Shown here: one piece after another, positions 13,022 through 26,618 of the stretch
Numbering within the stretch: the first letter of the stretch is position 1
How the letters are laid out: every line of letters starts with the position of its first letter
Origin: Adineta vaga
Lineage: Eukaryota > Rotifera
DNA length: 64,000 nucleotides
Assembly (NCBI GenBank): GCA_021613535.1
Contig: CP075493.1
Coordinates: forward strand, 8,432,001-8,496,000
Reading direction: 5' to 3'
The notes under the pieces: generated by a model
Seen by the model: only the letters and a program-made list of their open reading frames with translations
Told to the model about the DNA's origin: nothing
Databases searched by the model: none
Position numbers and translations under genes: made by a program

Positions 13022-13748
13022 TTTTTTTCATCATATGTTCTACACCGATGTTTCATTTGTTATCTTATTTGATAGAAACCTTTTGACGTCATCATGATAA
13101 AGAAAAAGAAGAAGAATGAAACGTCGTTTTTCTTTATCAGTCTACAATGTATATGTTTGTAAATTCAATTCTAAAACAACGATTCAGTGATAGTAATTGT
13201 TTCGTGGAATTTCTCGATGTCAGAGAAAAAAATCAATATTGATTGAATCATAAGAATGAAGTTAGTTTGCCAAATAGCTATCATCAAATCATTTGTAATT
13301 GAACTTTTCTATGTTGTAGAAAAGTATATAGAAGCAAAAATTGCAATATTTTTGATGATTTCATAATCGATGATGTTTAATTATCAGCTTTTGGACTCAT
13401 TGAATTACAAAGGAAGATAGAAACAACAGTTTCATCCGTCGCGTCTGTTCATCAATATATAGATACATATGTGTATGTATAAACTCATCTAAATCAACAA
13501 ACTTTCTTACGTTCACATATTTCTATACCCGTCTGCTTCATTTACTTAGTACATAGTCGTATCCGTGTTTCTTTTCATCATCAATTGTTTAATTTCCTCC
13601 AGAGCTTTACTTTAGGATCAATGTAAAATAAGAAAAAAGAGAGAAAAATGAAGTACAACATCAATACGACGTACATCAACAATAGATCGATTAAGAGAAT
13701 TTGTTTTCCTTGTGATATATTTCGTTTTTTAATAAGATACGTCTAATC
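13022..13748. other. Divergent intergenic region
   Basis: This separates the start codons of the minus-strand membrane protein and the plus-strand FAM43-like gene, so it should hold both promoters. It is AT-rich. I see no ORF or structured element. Confidence 0.5.
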
Positions 13749-14562
13749 ATGAATGGAAATGATGATAATCTTCAACCAGTTAAATATTTAGGTAAAGTAC
13801 GTTCATTGTATGCTCATGGAGTCGGTGTTGCTATTGTAAGTGTTTTGTTTCTTTTTCTCAATTTATTCGGTTTTTTTTGTCAATAAATATTTTCTTTCAC
13901 AGGAACCGGTACGTATTGTTTGGACGCGATCAAAAAAAGGTTCACGTTACAATCGATGTGCCATATCAATACATCCATTTGGATTATCAATTTATGAAGA
14001 AATAGCAAATGAAACGTATAAAAATGTTTGGTCTGATAGTATTGAAGATATTTCTTACTGTGTTGCTGAACCTTTACATCGTCGAATATTTGCATGGATT
14101 GCTCGATCACCACGTACTAATGAACTTGAATGTCATGTTATACTTTGTAAAACAAGTAAACGTGCACGTCTACTTGCAGAATTATTAGCAAAATCTTTTC
14201 ATGAATCTTATCGTTATCGACAAGAACAACATCAACATCGAACTATTGAAACGGCATCATTATCTGCACGTTGTTCAGTATGTGATACAATCGCTCGTCA
14301 AGAACAAACGAATCGTTCACGTTCATCCTTATATCGAAGTCATTCACATGATCGTAATTATCATGATGAAATCGATCATAATCGTTATCCCATACGCAAC
14401 AATTATGAACGTGTATCATTCAATGCACCAAATATCGCACGAGCTTTTGTACGAAGTTATGAAGGTAATTCAATGAATAGTAGCAGTCGTCGAAGTATTG
14501 ACAATGATACAACATTAGCCGATGAAGAATCAATTAAACCAATTGAATATTATCGTGGATAA
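13749..14562 (+). CDS. FAM43-like PTB/PID domain protein
   Basis: Two exons (13749-13835 and 13903-14562) joined at phase 0 give a protein of about 249 residues. The phosphotyrosine-binding fold starts at VKYLGKVRSLYAHGVGVAI and continues RCAISIHPFGLSIYE, ISYCVAEPLHRRIFAWIAR and ELECHVILCKTSKRARLLA, matching the order and key words of vertebrate FAM43A/B (KYLG, ITYCTAD, RVFAWVYR, CHAVLL, KARALA). The C-terminal third is rich in serine, arginine and histidine and looks disordered. PTB proteins of this type are cytoplasmic adaptors binding NPxY-like peptides; the ligand is unknown. The ATG at 13749 is followed directly by the conserved KYLG strand. The family call is by recalled similarity. Confidence 0.8.
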
Positions 14563-15149
14563 AAACTAATCACTACTTATTTAGATGTGTGTTATAATCA
14601 AGGACACAATTTAGTGTAGATAATCGAGTAAGGTTAAACTCAACAGAAAATGATTTGACATTTCTATGTTCGTTCTTTTTTATCGTTCTTACATGAAAAA
14701 TGAACAAAGAGAATAATAAAATACTATGTATATTGAGAGAATGATTAAAATTGTTTTCTTTATACATAATAATTTACCTTGAAAACAAGTTTATTTATCA
14801 TTCTGGAATGCTTCGTAATGGATATTAAATACAAGGTTGTCTGATTACTTTGAATTAATGATGTAGAATATAAAAACAGAACCGATATTTTGTCATTTCA
14901 GAGAAATAAAACAGTATATGATGACATCGTTCGAAATCGAAACATAGAGTTATATGTCGCTTCGAGGTAAGAGAGAACGACAACATATTATAGAACACAA
15001 TCGATGAATCAGATCGAACATTGATATCTTGAAGTCTGAATATCTTATCGATTCTTTATTAAATTAAACTTAAGAAGAAAAAAACACTTTTGTCCGTTTT
15101 CTAACATTCATACATATATGGAGAAAAACAGTAATCAGATGTTAATATT
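14563..15149. other. Convergent 3' intergenic region
   Basis: This lies between the stop codons of FAM43-like (+) and TMEM231 (-). An AATAAAA near 14714 could serve as a polyadenylation signal for FAM43. Nothing else was found. Confidence 0.5.
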
Positions 15150-16097
15150 TTAAGTTTTATGTCGATGAGACGGACCTTCAATTAGTGTTCGCACGATTTG
15201 ATTTTGAAAAACAAATCTTTTGATACGATGAAAGATTACAATAAATGGTAAAAGAAAGGAAACATATTGTATCCAACCCCATTTAAATTCTTGCCAAAAA
15301 CCAGGTATAAATCGAATAGATTGTTTTGGAACTTTTACAGTAACATCAATTGTTAATACACCACTGTCACTCGACGTTCGAGATTCCCAATTAGATTGAT
15401 ACGGTTGATATGTTGTATAATATTTTCTAGTGAAATAATTCTCTACAATCGAATTGATATCCATTGATGATGTTAACAATAAATTATCTAAATCAATAAC
15501 GGAATCATTGTATGTAGTATCAATGCCTGAACTTTGTATTGGTTGCCGTTGATTCAGTATTAATTGACCGACTGCAGTTACTTTTGGATTATTAATATTA
15601 CCTGGAGCGTAGAGATTAATCATCGCCATTGTTTCCATTTGAATGGATTGTCTAGCTTTTAATTCATATTGAAAGATCATCCAAAGATTGATATAACGAA
15701 TTTGAACATTTGTGTCTTGATATGGTAATTGAATTATCAAAGAAAACTGGTCAGAAATCCCGTCCTGATCAGTATCAACTTCTTCTACAGCGTCACTTGT
15801 TCCTGGAATCCAAACATCTTGAAAAGCAGTATTCAATGATGCATAAGATGAAGCAAAAAATTGATTTGTTGTTCCTCCATTTCGTTCAATATTGAGAACA
15901 AAATTCTTGTAAGTCACACGTGGTTGTTCACGATAACTATCTTCTTTAATCCAAAATCCTTCAGCATAATACGTAAAAAGAAATGGTGGTAAAAATGTTA
16001 AAATTGTACAAAGAATAAGAAAACATGTTGCTAACGAGAATAATCTTGCACGATAATGAAATCGATCCGAATGAGAGAATATTTCAAAAAAAGACAT
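15150..16097 (-). CDS. TMEM231: Transmembrane protein 231, ciliary transition zone
   Basis: This intronless 315-residue frame matches TMEM231 over its full length. Shared landmarks are YELF/FEIFSHSDR...YRARLFS at the start, the first transmembrane helix (ATCFLILCTILTFLPPFLF), GFWIKEDSYREQPRV, DTDQDGISDQFSL, a QIRYINLWMIFQYEL core, LILNQRQPIQSSGID, and FIPGFWQEFKWGWIQYVSF leading into the second helix and FVFQNQIV tail. In other animals TMEM231 belongs to the MKS/B9 complex at the transition zone and gates ciliary membrane composition. Length is normal for the family (about 316). The gene is divergent from IP6K, 860 nt away. Confidence 0.93.
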   Translation of the reverse strand: MSFFEIFSHSDRFHYRARLFSLATCFLILCTILTFLPPFLFTYYAEGFWIKEDSYREQPRVTYKNFVLNIERNGGTTNQFFASSYASLNTAFQDVWIPGTSDAVEEVDTDQDGISDQFSLIIQLPYQDTNVQIRYINLWMIFQYELKARQSIQMETMAMINLYAPGNINNPKVTAVGQLILNQRQPIQSSGIDTTYNDSVIDLDNLLLTSSMDINSIVENYFTRKYYTTYQPYQSNWESRTSSDSGVLTIDVTVKVPKQSIRFIPGFWQEFKWGWIQYVSFLLPFIVIFHRIKRFVFQNQIVRTLIEGPSHRHKT

Positions 16098-16956
16098 TTA
16101 ATTCTATCGTGAATGCTTACAACTAAATCAGTAATCTTTCATCGCCATCAAATTGAATCATTGCTTAGTAGAAACCTCTATGATTCCTTTGATGATATAT
16201 GATTGGTTATTATTTGACAGATAAGAAAAGAACTTTTCACAGATAAAAATATGAGATTGATTGGTTAAAGTATAAAGAGAAAAACTTCTGACATCCATAG
16301 AGCATAGAGTACGAAAATAGTTTTTTTCCATTTACAACATTTAATCAATTATGTTACTCATTTGAATAGACACGGATATATATGAGAAATCGAAATATGA
16401 TATATATGATGTAATATTCGTCGACTAGATATTATTCTTCTGATTCATCTAATGGATACATTTATTTTATTGGTTCGATTGATAGTCCGATAAGATGTAT
16501 TGCGGTTCATCGAAAAATGTGATCTTTTTTTTCTTCGTAATGTATAGTTTATAAATGAGTCAGAACAGTAAATATTCATAAGGCGAAAGAGCCGAACATG
16601 ATGGAGGTGTGTCTCCCATATATATATACATATTTGTATGTATATGCACGATGTGTAAACGATGTTAATGTCTGCGCTTCATTGACAATATAAAACGATC
16701 GACAAAACCATATATAATCATTCTTTTCATATGCCTATCCATGCTTGTATATGATTTGTCTTGACTAAATATATACGATTGCTCGACATAAATTCCAATA
16801 ATCGTGTTGATTTTTGTTTTTAGAGAAAACAAAAAAAAATCTCTCGTTCGACGAAAGCTTGAATTGGATATTCTTTATATTTTAGATTGAAATTCACTTA
16901 TTTATTGAATATTTTACATTTAGTTGAATTATATTCTGTTATTATCATTGAATTCC
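16098..16956. other. Divergent intergenic region TMEM231 / IP6K
   Basis: AT-rich sequence between two divergent start codons; TATATATA near 16620 and several short repeats were noted. No gene or RNA structure was seen. Confidence 0.5.
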
Positions 16957-18426
16957 ATGGTCCGAATGAACGAATGTGAATATAACCACGAATCACTTAT
17001 TCAACTATCGCCATTTTTTCATCAAGTAATTCAAAAGAATTTCAAAATCAAAGTATTCTGTTCGATTTCTTCTTTCTCTTTCAAGGTTGGCGGTCATTCA
17101 TCAATGTTTCAATATGATGAAGATACAGTCTGTAAAGTTCTTGATTTACCAGAATTGCATTTTTATCAATCGATGCCTGTTTCATTGAAGAAATTCACAC
17201 CCGAATTTCGCGGTCAGATTTTTCTATCATTTTATCTTACAATTCTATTCAATTATCATTTTCAGGCATAATAACAGTACAATATTGGGAAGATGAATCA
17301 GGTTATATTCAACTTGTTGCACGACCGGAAGCAGCTTGTTCCGATGATGAACATTCATCCAATGAAGATAATGTCTTAGTAACGACTGATCAACAATCAA
17401 TAGATAATAATAATTTAAAAAAATTAGTACAGTACGTATTGACTAATCATTTGAAAAATATGTTATTTCTCTTATATTTTTAATAGATTGCGTTATTCGA
17501 AAGATGGTCATATTGACTATTCGAATAATTTAGGAAATGATGTTGTTAATTATGAACAAGGAAAGATTACAATGGCAAAAATAAATCCTTGGAGCTTACA
17601 ATTATGTAAGAAACAAGCTGAAAAATTACATCAAGAGTTAATTGATGCTGAATATTTTGCTGTTTCACAAAGTAAATATTGGAATTATTTTGATTTGATC
17701 GAACAGTTGATGAGATAGAAAAGCTTTCTTTCTTTTTGTTTTCTTTTTAAAGAATACATTCTATTAGAAAATGTGACTGCTCGTTTTCGTCATCCGTGTA
17801 TACTGGATTTAAAAATGGGTAAACGTCAATATGCTGATATTGATTCTGATAAAAAACGACAATCAAAAATTCAAAAATGTGAATTATCAACATCGTCGAC
17901 ACTTGGTGTACGATTATGTGGCATGCAGGTAAAATGAACAAACAAAGTTTTTCTCTATAAATTAAATGTATTTTTCTATTAGGTTTATCAAATTGATAGT
18001 GGTCGATATATTTGTACAGATAAATATTTTGGTCGAACATTATCTGTTGAAGGTTTTCGTGCAGCATTAGTCGAATTTTTTGATAATGGTCGAACAAAGC
18101 GTTTAAATATTTTACCGGAAATCATCAATCGACTTGAAGTCTTATATGAAACAATCAGTTCATTAGCACAATATCGTTTTTATAGTGGTAGTCTTCTTAT
18201 TGTTTATGATGGGTTACCACAATCAGATCTGATCGATGTACGTATGATTGATTTTGCTCATTCAATATATTCTTCAACAACGGACGATTCCTCTGCAACA
18301 CATACTCATATGGGTCCAGATAAAGGTTACTTATTTGGACTCGAACGTCTTAAGGATGTATTCAAGCAAATTGTTAATGAAGGAAAAACATCCACAGCAA
18401 CAATAACAACAAGTATTGATAAATAG
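16957..18426 (+). CDS. IP6K: Inositol hexakisphosphate kinase
   Basis: Six exons (16957-17025, 17086-17212, 17266-17431, 17487-17671, 17753-17928, 17983-18426) splice in frame. The product phosphorylates InsP6 to the pyrophosphate InsP7. Family landmarks are [22 protein letters not shown] at the N-terminus, FTPEFRG, NPWSLQLCKKQ, KYILLENV, the inositol-binding PxxxDxKxG motif as PCILDLKMG, STLGVRLCGMQVYQ, DKYFGRTLSVEGFR, SYRFYSGS-like AQYRFYSGSLLIVYDG, and catalytic MIDFAH followed by GPDKGYLFGLERL. The linker between LVARPE and the NPWSL block is shorter than in vertebrate IP6K1-3. Two in-frame ATGs (16957, 16966) could start translation; the first was chosen. AATAAAA near 18940 may be the polyadenylation signal. 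Confidence 0.93.
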
Positions 18427-19605
18427 AAGAAAAATCAATCAATTCATTTTCTTTTTGTTTCTATGAACGTGCAATAGTTACAGTTATTGTCTCATGTATA
18501 TAATTTGTAGTATTTCTGTTTGTGCTTTTTTTTTAAAACCCGGTTTCTAATCTTAATTTGTTTATTTGTCTTTGCCAAGTAATATGAAAGACAAAACTAA
18601 AATAAGATATTTCTTTCTTTCTTTTTTGTTTTTTATCCTTGAATTCTAGAAAATAAAAGATTTGAAATCGTAAATTAAGATACATTTACATGCACATCCC
18701 CCGGTTTTTCTACTGATCCTTTCTCAGGTGTCTACGCCATTTCTCGTATATATATTTTGTTTTTTTCTGTTTCTTTGTTTGTTTGTTTGTTTCTTCATGT
18801 ATATGTTCAGGTGGTTTTTCTCTCTTTGATTTTCTCTCTTTGTTTTTCTCTAGTAATCCAAAGAATGATGTATGTTATGTGTATTTGATTCATTTTTCTC
18901 TTTTGCGCACCTTGTCTTGTAAGTATCTTGTTTTATTTCAATAAAACGTGTTTGACATCATTACGTTGTCTCTTTGTTTTTTTCAGAAACAAAATTTCCC
19001 ACTAATAGGAAAAGATCTGAACAGAAATAACGTTTAACTTTTTTTCTCTTAGTTATCCCTTTACCATCTATTTACTCACAACTGTGTATCAGCCAGGTTA
19101 GCTGTTCTCATCTTGAATTACATATATTGATGATATATAAGATTATTGAAAGAGTATATTCTTGTTCATTTTTGGACATGATAAGTTTCATTTCGCACTA
19201 GAAGAATTGTTTTTGTGTTCATTAATAGCTAATAGAAATATGAGGACGAATTCACCTGGAATCGCAAAGCAGAAGAAGAATAGACTAGACATATGTGTAT
19301 TGCGTATTTGTTTTATGTTCTATTTAATATCAAAGTAAATCTTAACTTTGAAGATGATCTCTATTTTCATTAATGACTTAGTAATGTATTGAATATATTC
19401 ATTCATTTGTTCACATAGAGGAGAGACTTTTAAATACACAGGTATTACGCTGAATGAAAGAAAACAATAATGATAGAAAAAACCCCCAATAGAATGAAAA
19501 TATATATCGTCATTGACTTGTTTCGATCTTTGAAAATAAGATGAAGTTTATACTACCAATTTAATCTTCGAACGATCCATGAATGAACCTATATACATAA
19601 ATAAA
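18427..19605. other. Convergent 3' intergenic region
   Basis: Pyrimidine-rich and T-rich sequence with a (TTTG)n stretch near 18775-18792, following IP6K and preceding the 3' end of the minus-strand GPCR. I see no gene in it. Confidence 0.5.
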
Positions 19606-20995
19606 TTAAATACTGGTCGTTGTTGATGATTGTGTTTGTTGTTTACTTTTAAAAACAAGAGATTTTCGTTGACGTCGTGGTGAACATTTGATTACTAATT
19701 GATTTTCTTCGACATTATCACTTATCTAAAAAATGAAGGAGAAAAAAGGAAAGAAAAGAAAAGACATAGTAAATGAAAGTTTTTCTTCGAATAGAAAGAG
19801 ATCAATACATTCTTTAATTTCTTACTTTTTTAAGTCTTACATTTGGTGGACTACAATAATATTGTTTTCGACTTGATGTTCTCGATGTTGGCGATGCACT
19901 ATCTTTATTTAAGGTACTTGTTCGATATCTTAAGAAATTGTTTTGTTGTAATTTATTATGTTTTCCAATGACATAGAATAATTGTGTACGAAATTCCGTT
20001 CCTGTTAAACAATAAACAAGAATATTACCTGTATGATTAGCATTCATTAAGATAATAAAACATAATTTAATCATTTTATATTTTGCTTTAATTCTTATAT
20101 CACAATCATATGAACCCGATGATAATGTTTGTTTTTCGAACATTAAATAAATAACAATTGGACCAGTTAAGAGAACAAACATTGTATTAATAGATAAAAG
20201 CATTGTACTTAAACTTCTTGCTACAAGACGTTTATTTGAATTATTTGCATTACCCATTGTTCGTAGCACACTAATGAATATAACTGCCGAGCATAGAAAC
20301 ATGAGAATGAATGGTAAATACACATTAACAATAGCATCGATATAAACCCAAATATTTTCATAGAATTCTTTGTATTCATCACTATTTTCCGATGAACAAC
20401 GAACGACATTAATATCTATATCGGTATCGACAATAGGATAAATCGGATATTTCGAAGAAAGATTCATAATGTCTTGGGAAACTTTATAGGTATTATTATA
20501 GAATAAAAATTGAATATTGAGCAAAAACAGTATGAGAAAGATGAGAAATAATATGAAATAAGTTAAGCGTATATTCCGTGTTTTTCGTATTCCACGTGTT
20601 AATGCAAATACGCGATCAATTGAGACGGCTGTTAAGATCCATGCACTTGCTTGGGGAAAGAAATAGATTGAAAATGAAAAGATTTTACATGCAATTAATG
20701 AAACTTGTTGCATATCAATATTGAACCATGCATGGAGTATAAAATTAACACAAAATGTATATAAAACAATAAGATCAACAATAGATAAAAAAGCTAAATA
20801 AATAAATGTTGAATGACGTCGAAGTTTAGAACGAAGAACAACATAAACAGAAAGTAGATTTCCAACAGTTCCAACAAAAATGAATAAAATCGGATAAATA
20901 CGTAATAATGTTAATGTTATTGTTCGATAAGGCTCTCGACTATTTGAGGAACGCGTGAAAGAAGTATTACATCCCATCGGTGTGACATTCCACAT
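19606..20995 (-). CDS. Orphan class A (rhodopsin-like) GPCR
   Basis: A long first exon from ATG at 20995 codes for seven hydrophobic helices. The protein begins MWNVTPMGCNTSF with two N-glycosylation sequons. Landmarks are GNLLSVYVVL in TM1, LAFLSIVDLIVLY in TM2, a TM3 ending SIDRVFA (DRY replaced by DRV), four aromatic-rich helices, and TM7 with NHTGNILVYCLTG, in which NPxxY lacks the proline. A strong GTAAGA donor follows CSPPN, and a final exon (19606-19726) adds a lysine- and serine-rich tail ending TTTSI. The upstream in-frame extension has no ATG. The overall look resembles invertebrate peptide-type receptors, but the ligand cannot be assigned. Confidence 0.8.
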
Positions 20996-22143
20996 AATTA
21001 AATGTAGAGAAAAATATCTACAAGATGAAGAAGATGTTTCGTTTCTGAACACAAGTTGATTATATTATCGGTACTGTGTAGGCCTTTTTTTTTTGAAGAT
21101 CGAAGACTGACGTAGGATGACGTGTGTTCGTGAATTTTTTGTTTGTTATTTTTAGTAGAAAACAATGAAGACAAAAGAAAGACAAAATGTATAGAAAAAT
21201 GATGCATGCCTTGAATAGAGTGAATATATAAGAGAAAGAAATCTTTTTCTTCGTCGAATTTCATCCGGTTTTTTCTTCCGCATATAAAAAAAACGCGCTT
21301 GCTTGTTAAGTTAGCTGATATATAAATAAATAAATCTTTGTATTACGTATTTTCTATGGAATCGAAGGAAAGGAAAAAAAGAAGAAAACCTAATGACAGC
21401 AGTCTGTTTAATTTATTTTTGACGATCTTCATCTTACTGTTGATTAATATCAGTCATGACTTGTTAAACTCATATAAAAATATTTAATAAGACAGAAAAA
21501 GAAGGGAAAAAAAATACTAAATATACTAATGAACGTTGTGTTCTTAAATATAAACATGACAAATGATCTTTTCTCTTCTTGGGTAGAGGTAATATCTCTA
21601 ATGTAACTATAAAAGCAGACTCTCTTAAAGGTATCTATTAATCTACTAATATTCCTTATATTAAGATTTCAAAGCTTATTAGATAGGTCCTATCGGTTAC
21701 TATTGTCTTAACGAACGACTTGAAGAAAAAAATACTTTTCCAAAATAGATATGAGTATCGTTACTCGAATAATCAGTAAATAACATCTCTGACAGACAAG
21801 TAATGACATATTGTTTTGAAATGTTTGTCATTATGTAGAAGAAAAGACTATATGATAACTCATAAGTGTTTAAACGGATCTTTTCAAAGAAGTCTGATTT
21901 CCATGTATTTTTCAGCATCATTTAAAAGATCGATTAAGTCGATTTATTCGAGTAAAGAAAGAAAGAAAAAATACAAATAAAACATCGATAAAACTCTATT
22001 AAGTTCTTTTGTTTTTCTTCTCCGAAAATGAAATCTATTTTTATCTAAGAAAAAAATCATTCGTATAATCAATAAATGGGAAATGTGCGTGACTTATTAT
22101 TTTAATCTTTTCTTCTTCTTTCTAGATTGGAAATAAAGTCATT
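20996..22143. other. Divergent intergenic region GPCR / NPRL2
   Basis: AT-rich, with start codons facing away on both sides. A pyrimidine tract ending in AG just before 22125 could be a splice acceptor for an NPRL2 5' exon. No coding region was recognised. Confidence 0.45.
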
Positions 22144-24207
22144 ATGACAAATAACAGTATACCAGCGCTCTATGCAATTCAATATTCCGAATTTGATATA
22201 AAAAAAGGAGCTTATGTTTATTATGAAGTATGTTATTAACATGAATGCTGACTGAACTTTTGAGAAAAAAGAAGTACTTTGAAATATTTTAGACAGCGAA
22301 AACAAATTTTAGTGAAGATCAAAAATTTCAATGGATTCGCAATTTCGTCTGTCCGGAACCAAATTTACAAAATAAACTAATCGTTCTGTATGTTAATACA
22401 CTATTTCCGATAGATACAATACTACTCATAAGACTGACTATAGCAAAAAAAAACTCTTATTATCTTCTTTTCTCGATATAGAACAATTGAAAATCAAAAA
22501 CTACTTGGATGTCCAGTAATTATCTACGATGAAGAAAAATACAAAAATAATCGTAATGAATTTCGTTTCAATGCTTGTTTTATTGTTTCATCACAAGCTG
22601 ATGCACTTAAATATGAAGTTGCTGTTAGAAAATTGGCTAAATATCTACGTACATTAGAAGTAAATATGATGCGTATTCTTCATGAAGGAGAAAATTACTA
22701 TGTCTATTTAGGTTGATTCATGTTTCTTAACGGATGAATTTCTGAAACAAAAATATTTAAAACCAGCACTCGATGAAATTGTCAAACAAATCAATGATAA
22801 TGGTGAACAATGTTCAGTCAAAATGTGTAAGTTAAAAAAGAAGAAGAAAGAATCTATACTACCTGATGGGATCTATCAGGATAGAGTATCTGGAAAAAAA
22901 GTTCATTTTATATACATGTTTGTCAATTCTTTTCTTGTACTAAGAGAAAGAAAAAGAAAAGGAAATGAATCTTCAAGATGACAACTACGAATCTACTTAG
23001 CTTCTAGTTGATTAATTAAAATATCTCTACAGTATTTCTTCATATTAATCCTATTATTCGATGATGTGTCTTTTGGAATGCGTAGGTTTAATTATTATTT
23101 TTCTTGTTATAGACTCATCGATCTTTGTTAATTTAAAATTACTTGAACAACGAGCTGATCCACCACCAGTTGCTTCATCCGATGTTCCTATGTTTTGTAA
23201 TAATATTGATTTAAATGATCTAGAACAAATGGATCAAATGACACAACGAGTAAAGAATTCTAATCTAAAATACATGAAATTTTTTAAGTTTTCTCTAATA
23301 AAAGGTTATTGCTAGTATTGATGGTTTACGACATGTAAATAAAATTGCACAAGATACAGATACAGAACTTGCTTTAGTCAAAGCAGCCATGCAAAATTTA
23401 ATGTAAATAATTTCTTTCAATGAATAATTACATTGAAATTTTCTCATCTAGTTACCATAATGTTATTCGACTTGTTCCAATATTTTCCTACAAAAACCGT
23501 TATATAGTAACATCGAAAGTTCAAGAACTCTATACGAATATTAATCTACAAAAAGAATTGGTTTTCTTTGTTGTTCGAAATGGTAAAGCGTGGGCGTTGT
23601 TTTTGTTTTTGTAGACAAGAACATGTTTAACAAAATATCTTTGTTCATCTTTTTCAGGTGCCAAAGATTGCGTGTCTTTTTATGATTGTTTTCGTATGAT
23701 ATGTGCATTTGATCATGGTTCTCTTGTTAAAGATGTTGTCAATAAAATAAAAGCAAATAATATCGATGAAAAGTATGTTGAGTTTTTTCTTCTAAAATTA
23801 CCATAGAATTGTTTCTATTCATTTGTATAGAAAATTAGTGCAATATTGTGTATTAAAAGAGTATTTACGTCGTGTGCGAGATTATCGTATATCATTAGAT
23901 GAATCTATATACATGGACACGAATAATAATTCAGTGAATGGTACTGTGGATAGTACAGATCTTGCGAAAATAAGACTTAAAAAAACACTTCGTGAGCTAT
24001 GTGATGGAACAAATGATAGTGATAATTTGGCATGTCTAGGCTATAGTAAGTCGAGATGATATTTTCAAAGAAACAAAAAAAAATACGAAAGACTGATGAA
24101 TTGATTATTTGATTTTAGTTTTCAATTCACGTTCAATACCAATAGCACGAAAACCGACTCAACAACCAACAACTCCAGCCGATTCTTATTTAATTGTGTG
24201 GAAATGA
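22144..24207 (+). CDS. NPRL2: NPRL2, GATOR1 complex subunit
   Basis: Ten short exons join in frame (22144-22227, 22293-22387, 22482-22659, 22712-22826, 23113-23249, 23305-23402, 23452-23582, 23658-23772, 23831-24045, 24119-24207). NPRL2 with DEPDC5 and NPRL3 forms GATOR1, the GTPase-activating complex for RagA/B that silences mTORC1 when amino acids are scarce. Landmarks are YSEFD, LQNKLIVL, KLLGCPVIIYDEE, the RN dipeptide in NNRNEFRFNACF matching the catalytic Arg78 of human NPRL2, AVRKLAKYLRTLE, LLEQRADPP, IDGLRHVNKIA, FSYKNRYIVTSKVQEL, EKKLVQYCVLKEYLRR and the C-terminal LIVWK. The start ATG is the first in the exon, but a more 5' exon is possible. The longest intron (22827-23112) is 286 nt. 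Confidence 0.9.
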
Positions 24208-24723
24208 CATGATTCGCTTTTATTCTATTTGATTGTGTCTTTTTTTCTTTCTTCTATATGATCCAATAAACAAAGTTATTAGTTAGAATTTGATAATCTT
24301 TGAAATCTATATACGATTATATTACGACTTACTTTGATTATAACCGTGAAATTTCATTGATCATTCCATTTCCAGATTGTTTTGTCAATATGCTTGTTAT
24401 TAGTTAAGAAATACAAAGAAAATCAATTTGACGAAGTTGTACATTGTAATCTATTCGTGTGTGTAATATTTTTTTGCATAAATGATTCTTGTTTGTATAA
24501 TTCGGAATATTTTCTCGAGAGAACACTTGGTTTATACATATTAGTTAAAAAAGAATAACTGATGCATACAAAGTTGATAATCAATGTCTTATCTGCTGAT
24601 AGAATATGTTGATATAAAGAACAAATCATTATCTAGATTTTAAATTAACGAAAAAACAAAGATTTCTTTTGTGCTATAACTTACTTGTTATACAAATTGT
24701 GGTTAGTGGGTAGATCAATAAAG

Positions 24724-24749
24724 TATATATATATATATATATATATATA
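24724..24749. repeat. (TA)13 microsatellite
   Basis: A pure TA dinucleotide run in the intergenic region downstream of NPRL2. Confidence 0.95.
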
Positions 24750-26618
24750 GATCTATACAGTCGTCAAAGAAATATCTTATCAATCCATGACAAATACTAA
24801 TTGTATACGTGTCAATACTCGTTTTTTGACGTCTATGTATCAATGCTATCAGATATTCCATTGAGTATATATTTTGTCTATAATGTCCACGTCGACCAAT
24901 CAATCATGTTCAATGACATTCGCATGTGATAGAGAGTTTTTGATATTGATGATCAAAATTAAATAATACTTATTTCTATAAATCTAACTATGAAGAAAAA
25001 TCAAACGTTATATTCTACGAGCTATAGTGATTATTCGAAGGATAGTTGTATGTGCACTTACTATATATAATAGAGAACTCTGCTAATTTACCAACTTATA
25101 AGAGAATTTGATAGAAATAATGAATGTATTATTCTTCATATGTTAATCATTTTCAAATGTATTAGTCGATTGATTATCTATCGAAGCATTTTACATACGC
25201 ATAGTTGTATATAATTCTACAATAGATAAATAAATACTTCAAATTGAATAATACATAGAACAGCAGAAAGTAATAAAGACCTATTGATGAAAATGATGTC
25301 TTTATCAATAAAAAAAATACTGCATCTCGTGTGAATTCATATGCATAGAAGAGAAGAAAGACGATCTTTCTCCTTACTCATATCAATCATATGAAGTTGA
25401 TTTTTTCGTCGGAATATGTTCAGACTAAATCTAAGTAGCACAACTTGTACTACGTCGTTTCCTCACCGAATATTCGAATGAAATTTCTCAATCATTCGAG
25501 ACTTCTTACTTTACTTATTCTACATGCAAAAATCTGACTTTTCATTCGCAAATATCGAGAGTAAAAGAAAAAATAATTTGCACTTAGAATACAGACGATC
25601 ATGCAGTACTTTAATCGATAGACTCTTGATTTACTCAGTTGAATGAGCTTTTAGAAAATGCAATTGATAATAGCAGACCTATTTATTATATCTATGCTGT
25701 TCAATCAACGTTTCCGAACGAGTTTCTTTTTTTTTGTAATTTAGATTTTCTCACGAGAGTTTCGAGTGTATTTGCTCAATTTGTTCAATTTAAACTACGC
25801 TTCGATTGAATTACTCTAAAAAAAGAATAATACAACATCACTCTAACTATTCAGCTCATTGTCTGAATTTATAATTAAACTTACAAAATCTTCCATATGT
25901 CAAGACGAGTCCAACAGAACATTAGTAGGGTATACTTGATTCATTAAACTTAAGTAGTTCATAAATAAATAGCCGTCTTCATCTTCTACTATTCACAAAA
26001 AAAAAGAATGAGAATACTACCTACACACTTTACAATAAGGAAACATGACATAGAGCAAGAACTTTCCTACGTGTTGCATAAATGAATGCGTTATGAAATG
26101 AATTATACTTAATAAAGAAGTGTTCTACTTTCTCTCCTCTTCACATAGGTCTCATCTATATATGAATGAAATAAGATACAAAAATATTTTGGACATGAAC
26201 GAAGAAGAAAGATAGATAAGTGAATAACGGACATAGTATAGTTCTTATGTCGAAGCTCTTTTTTCTAGACAATAAATGATTTTAATGTCTTCGTCACAAT
26301 CTAAGCGGAGATCAAAAGCTAAAGTCATATTGAACTTATATAGACTCACCGATATTAGGATTCTTTGAGTTGATGAAAGGAAGAAAGAAAGAAACAACTC
26401 ATTTGTTAACTTCGATCTATAAAACAATATAAATATCGATTTTTTTTTCTTAAATAACAAAAAAAAACAGAATGTGGTTATTATCTTATACTTACTTCTG
26501 TCCGATTTCTATTTATAAAGGAGAGAAAACTAGATGAAGAATTTCTCCCTGATGAATTATCTGTTTCTTCTGTTGGAAAAGGTTACCCATGACAGCTGTT
26601 GTTTTCTGAGAGAATACG

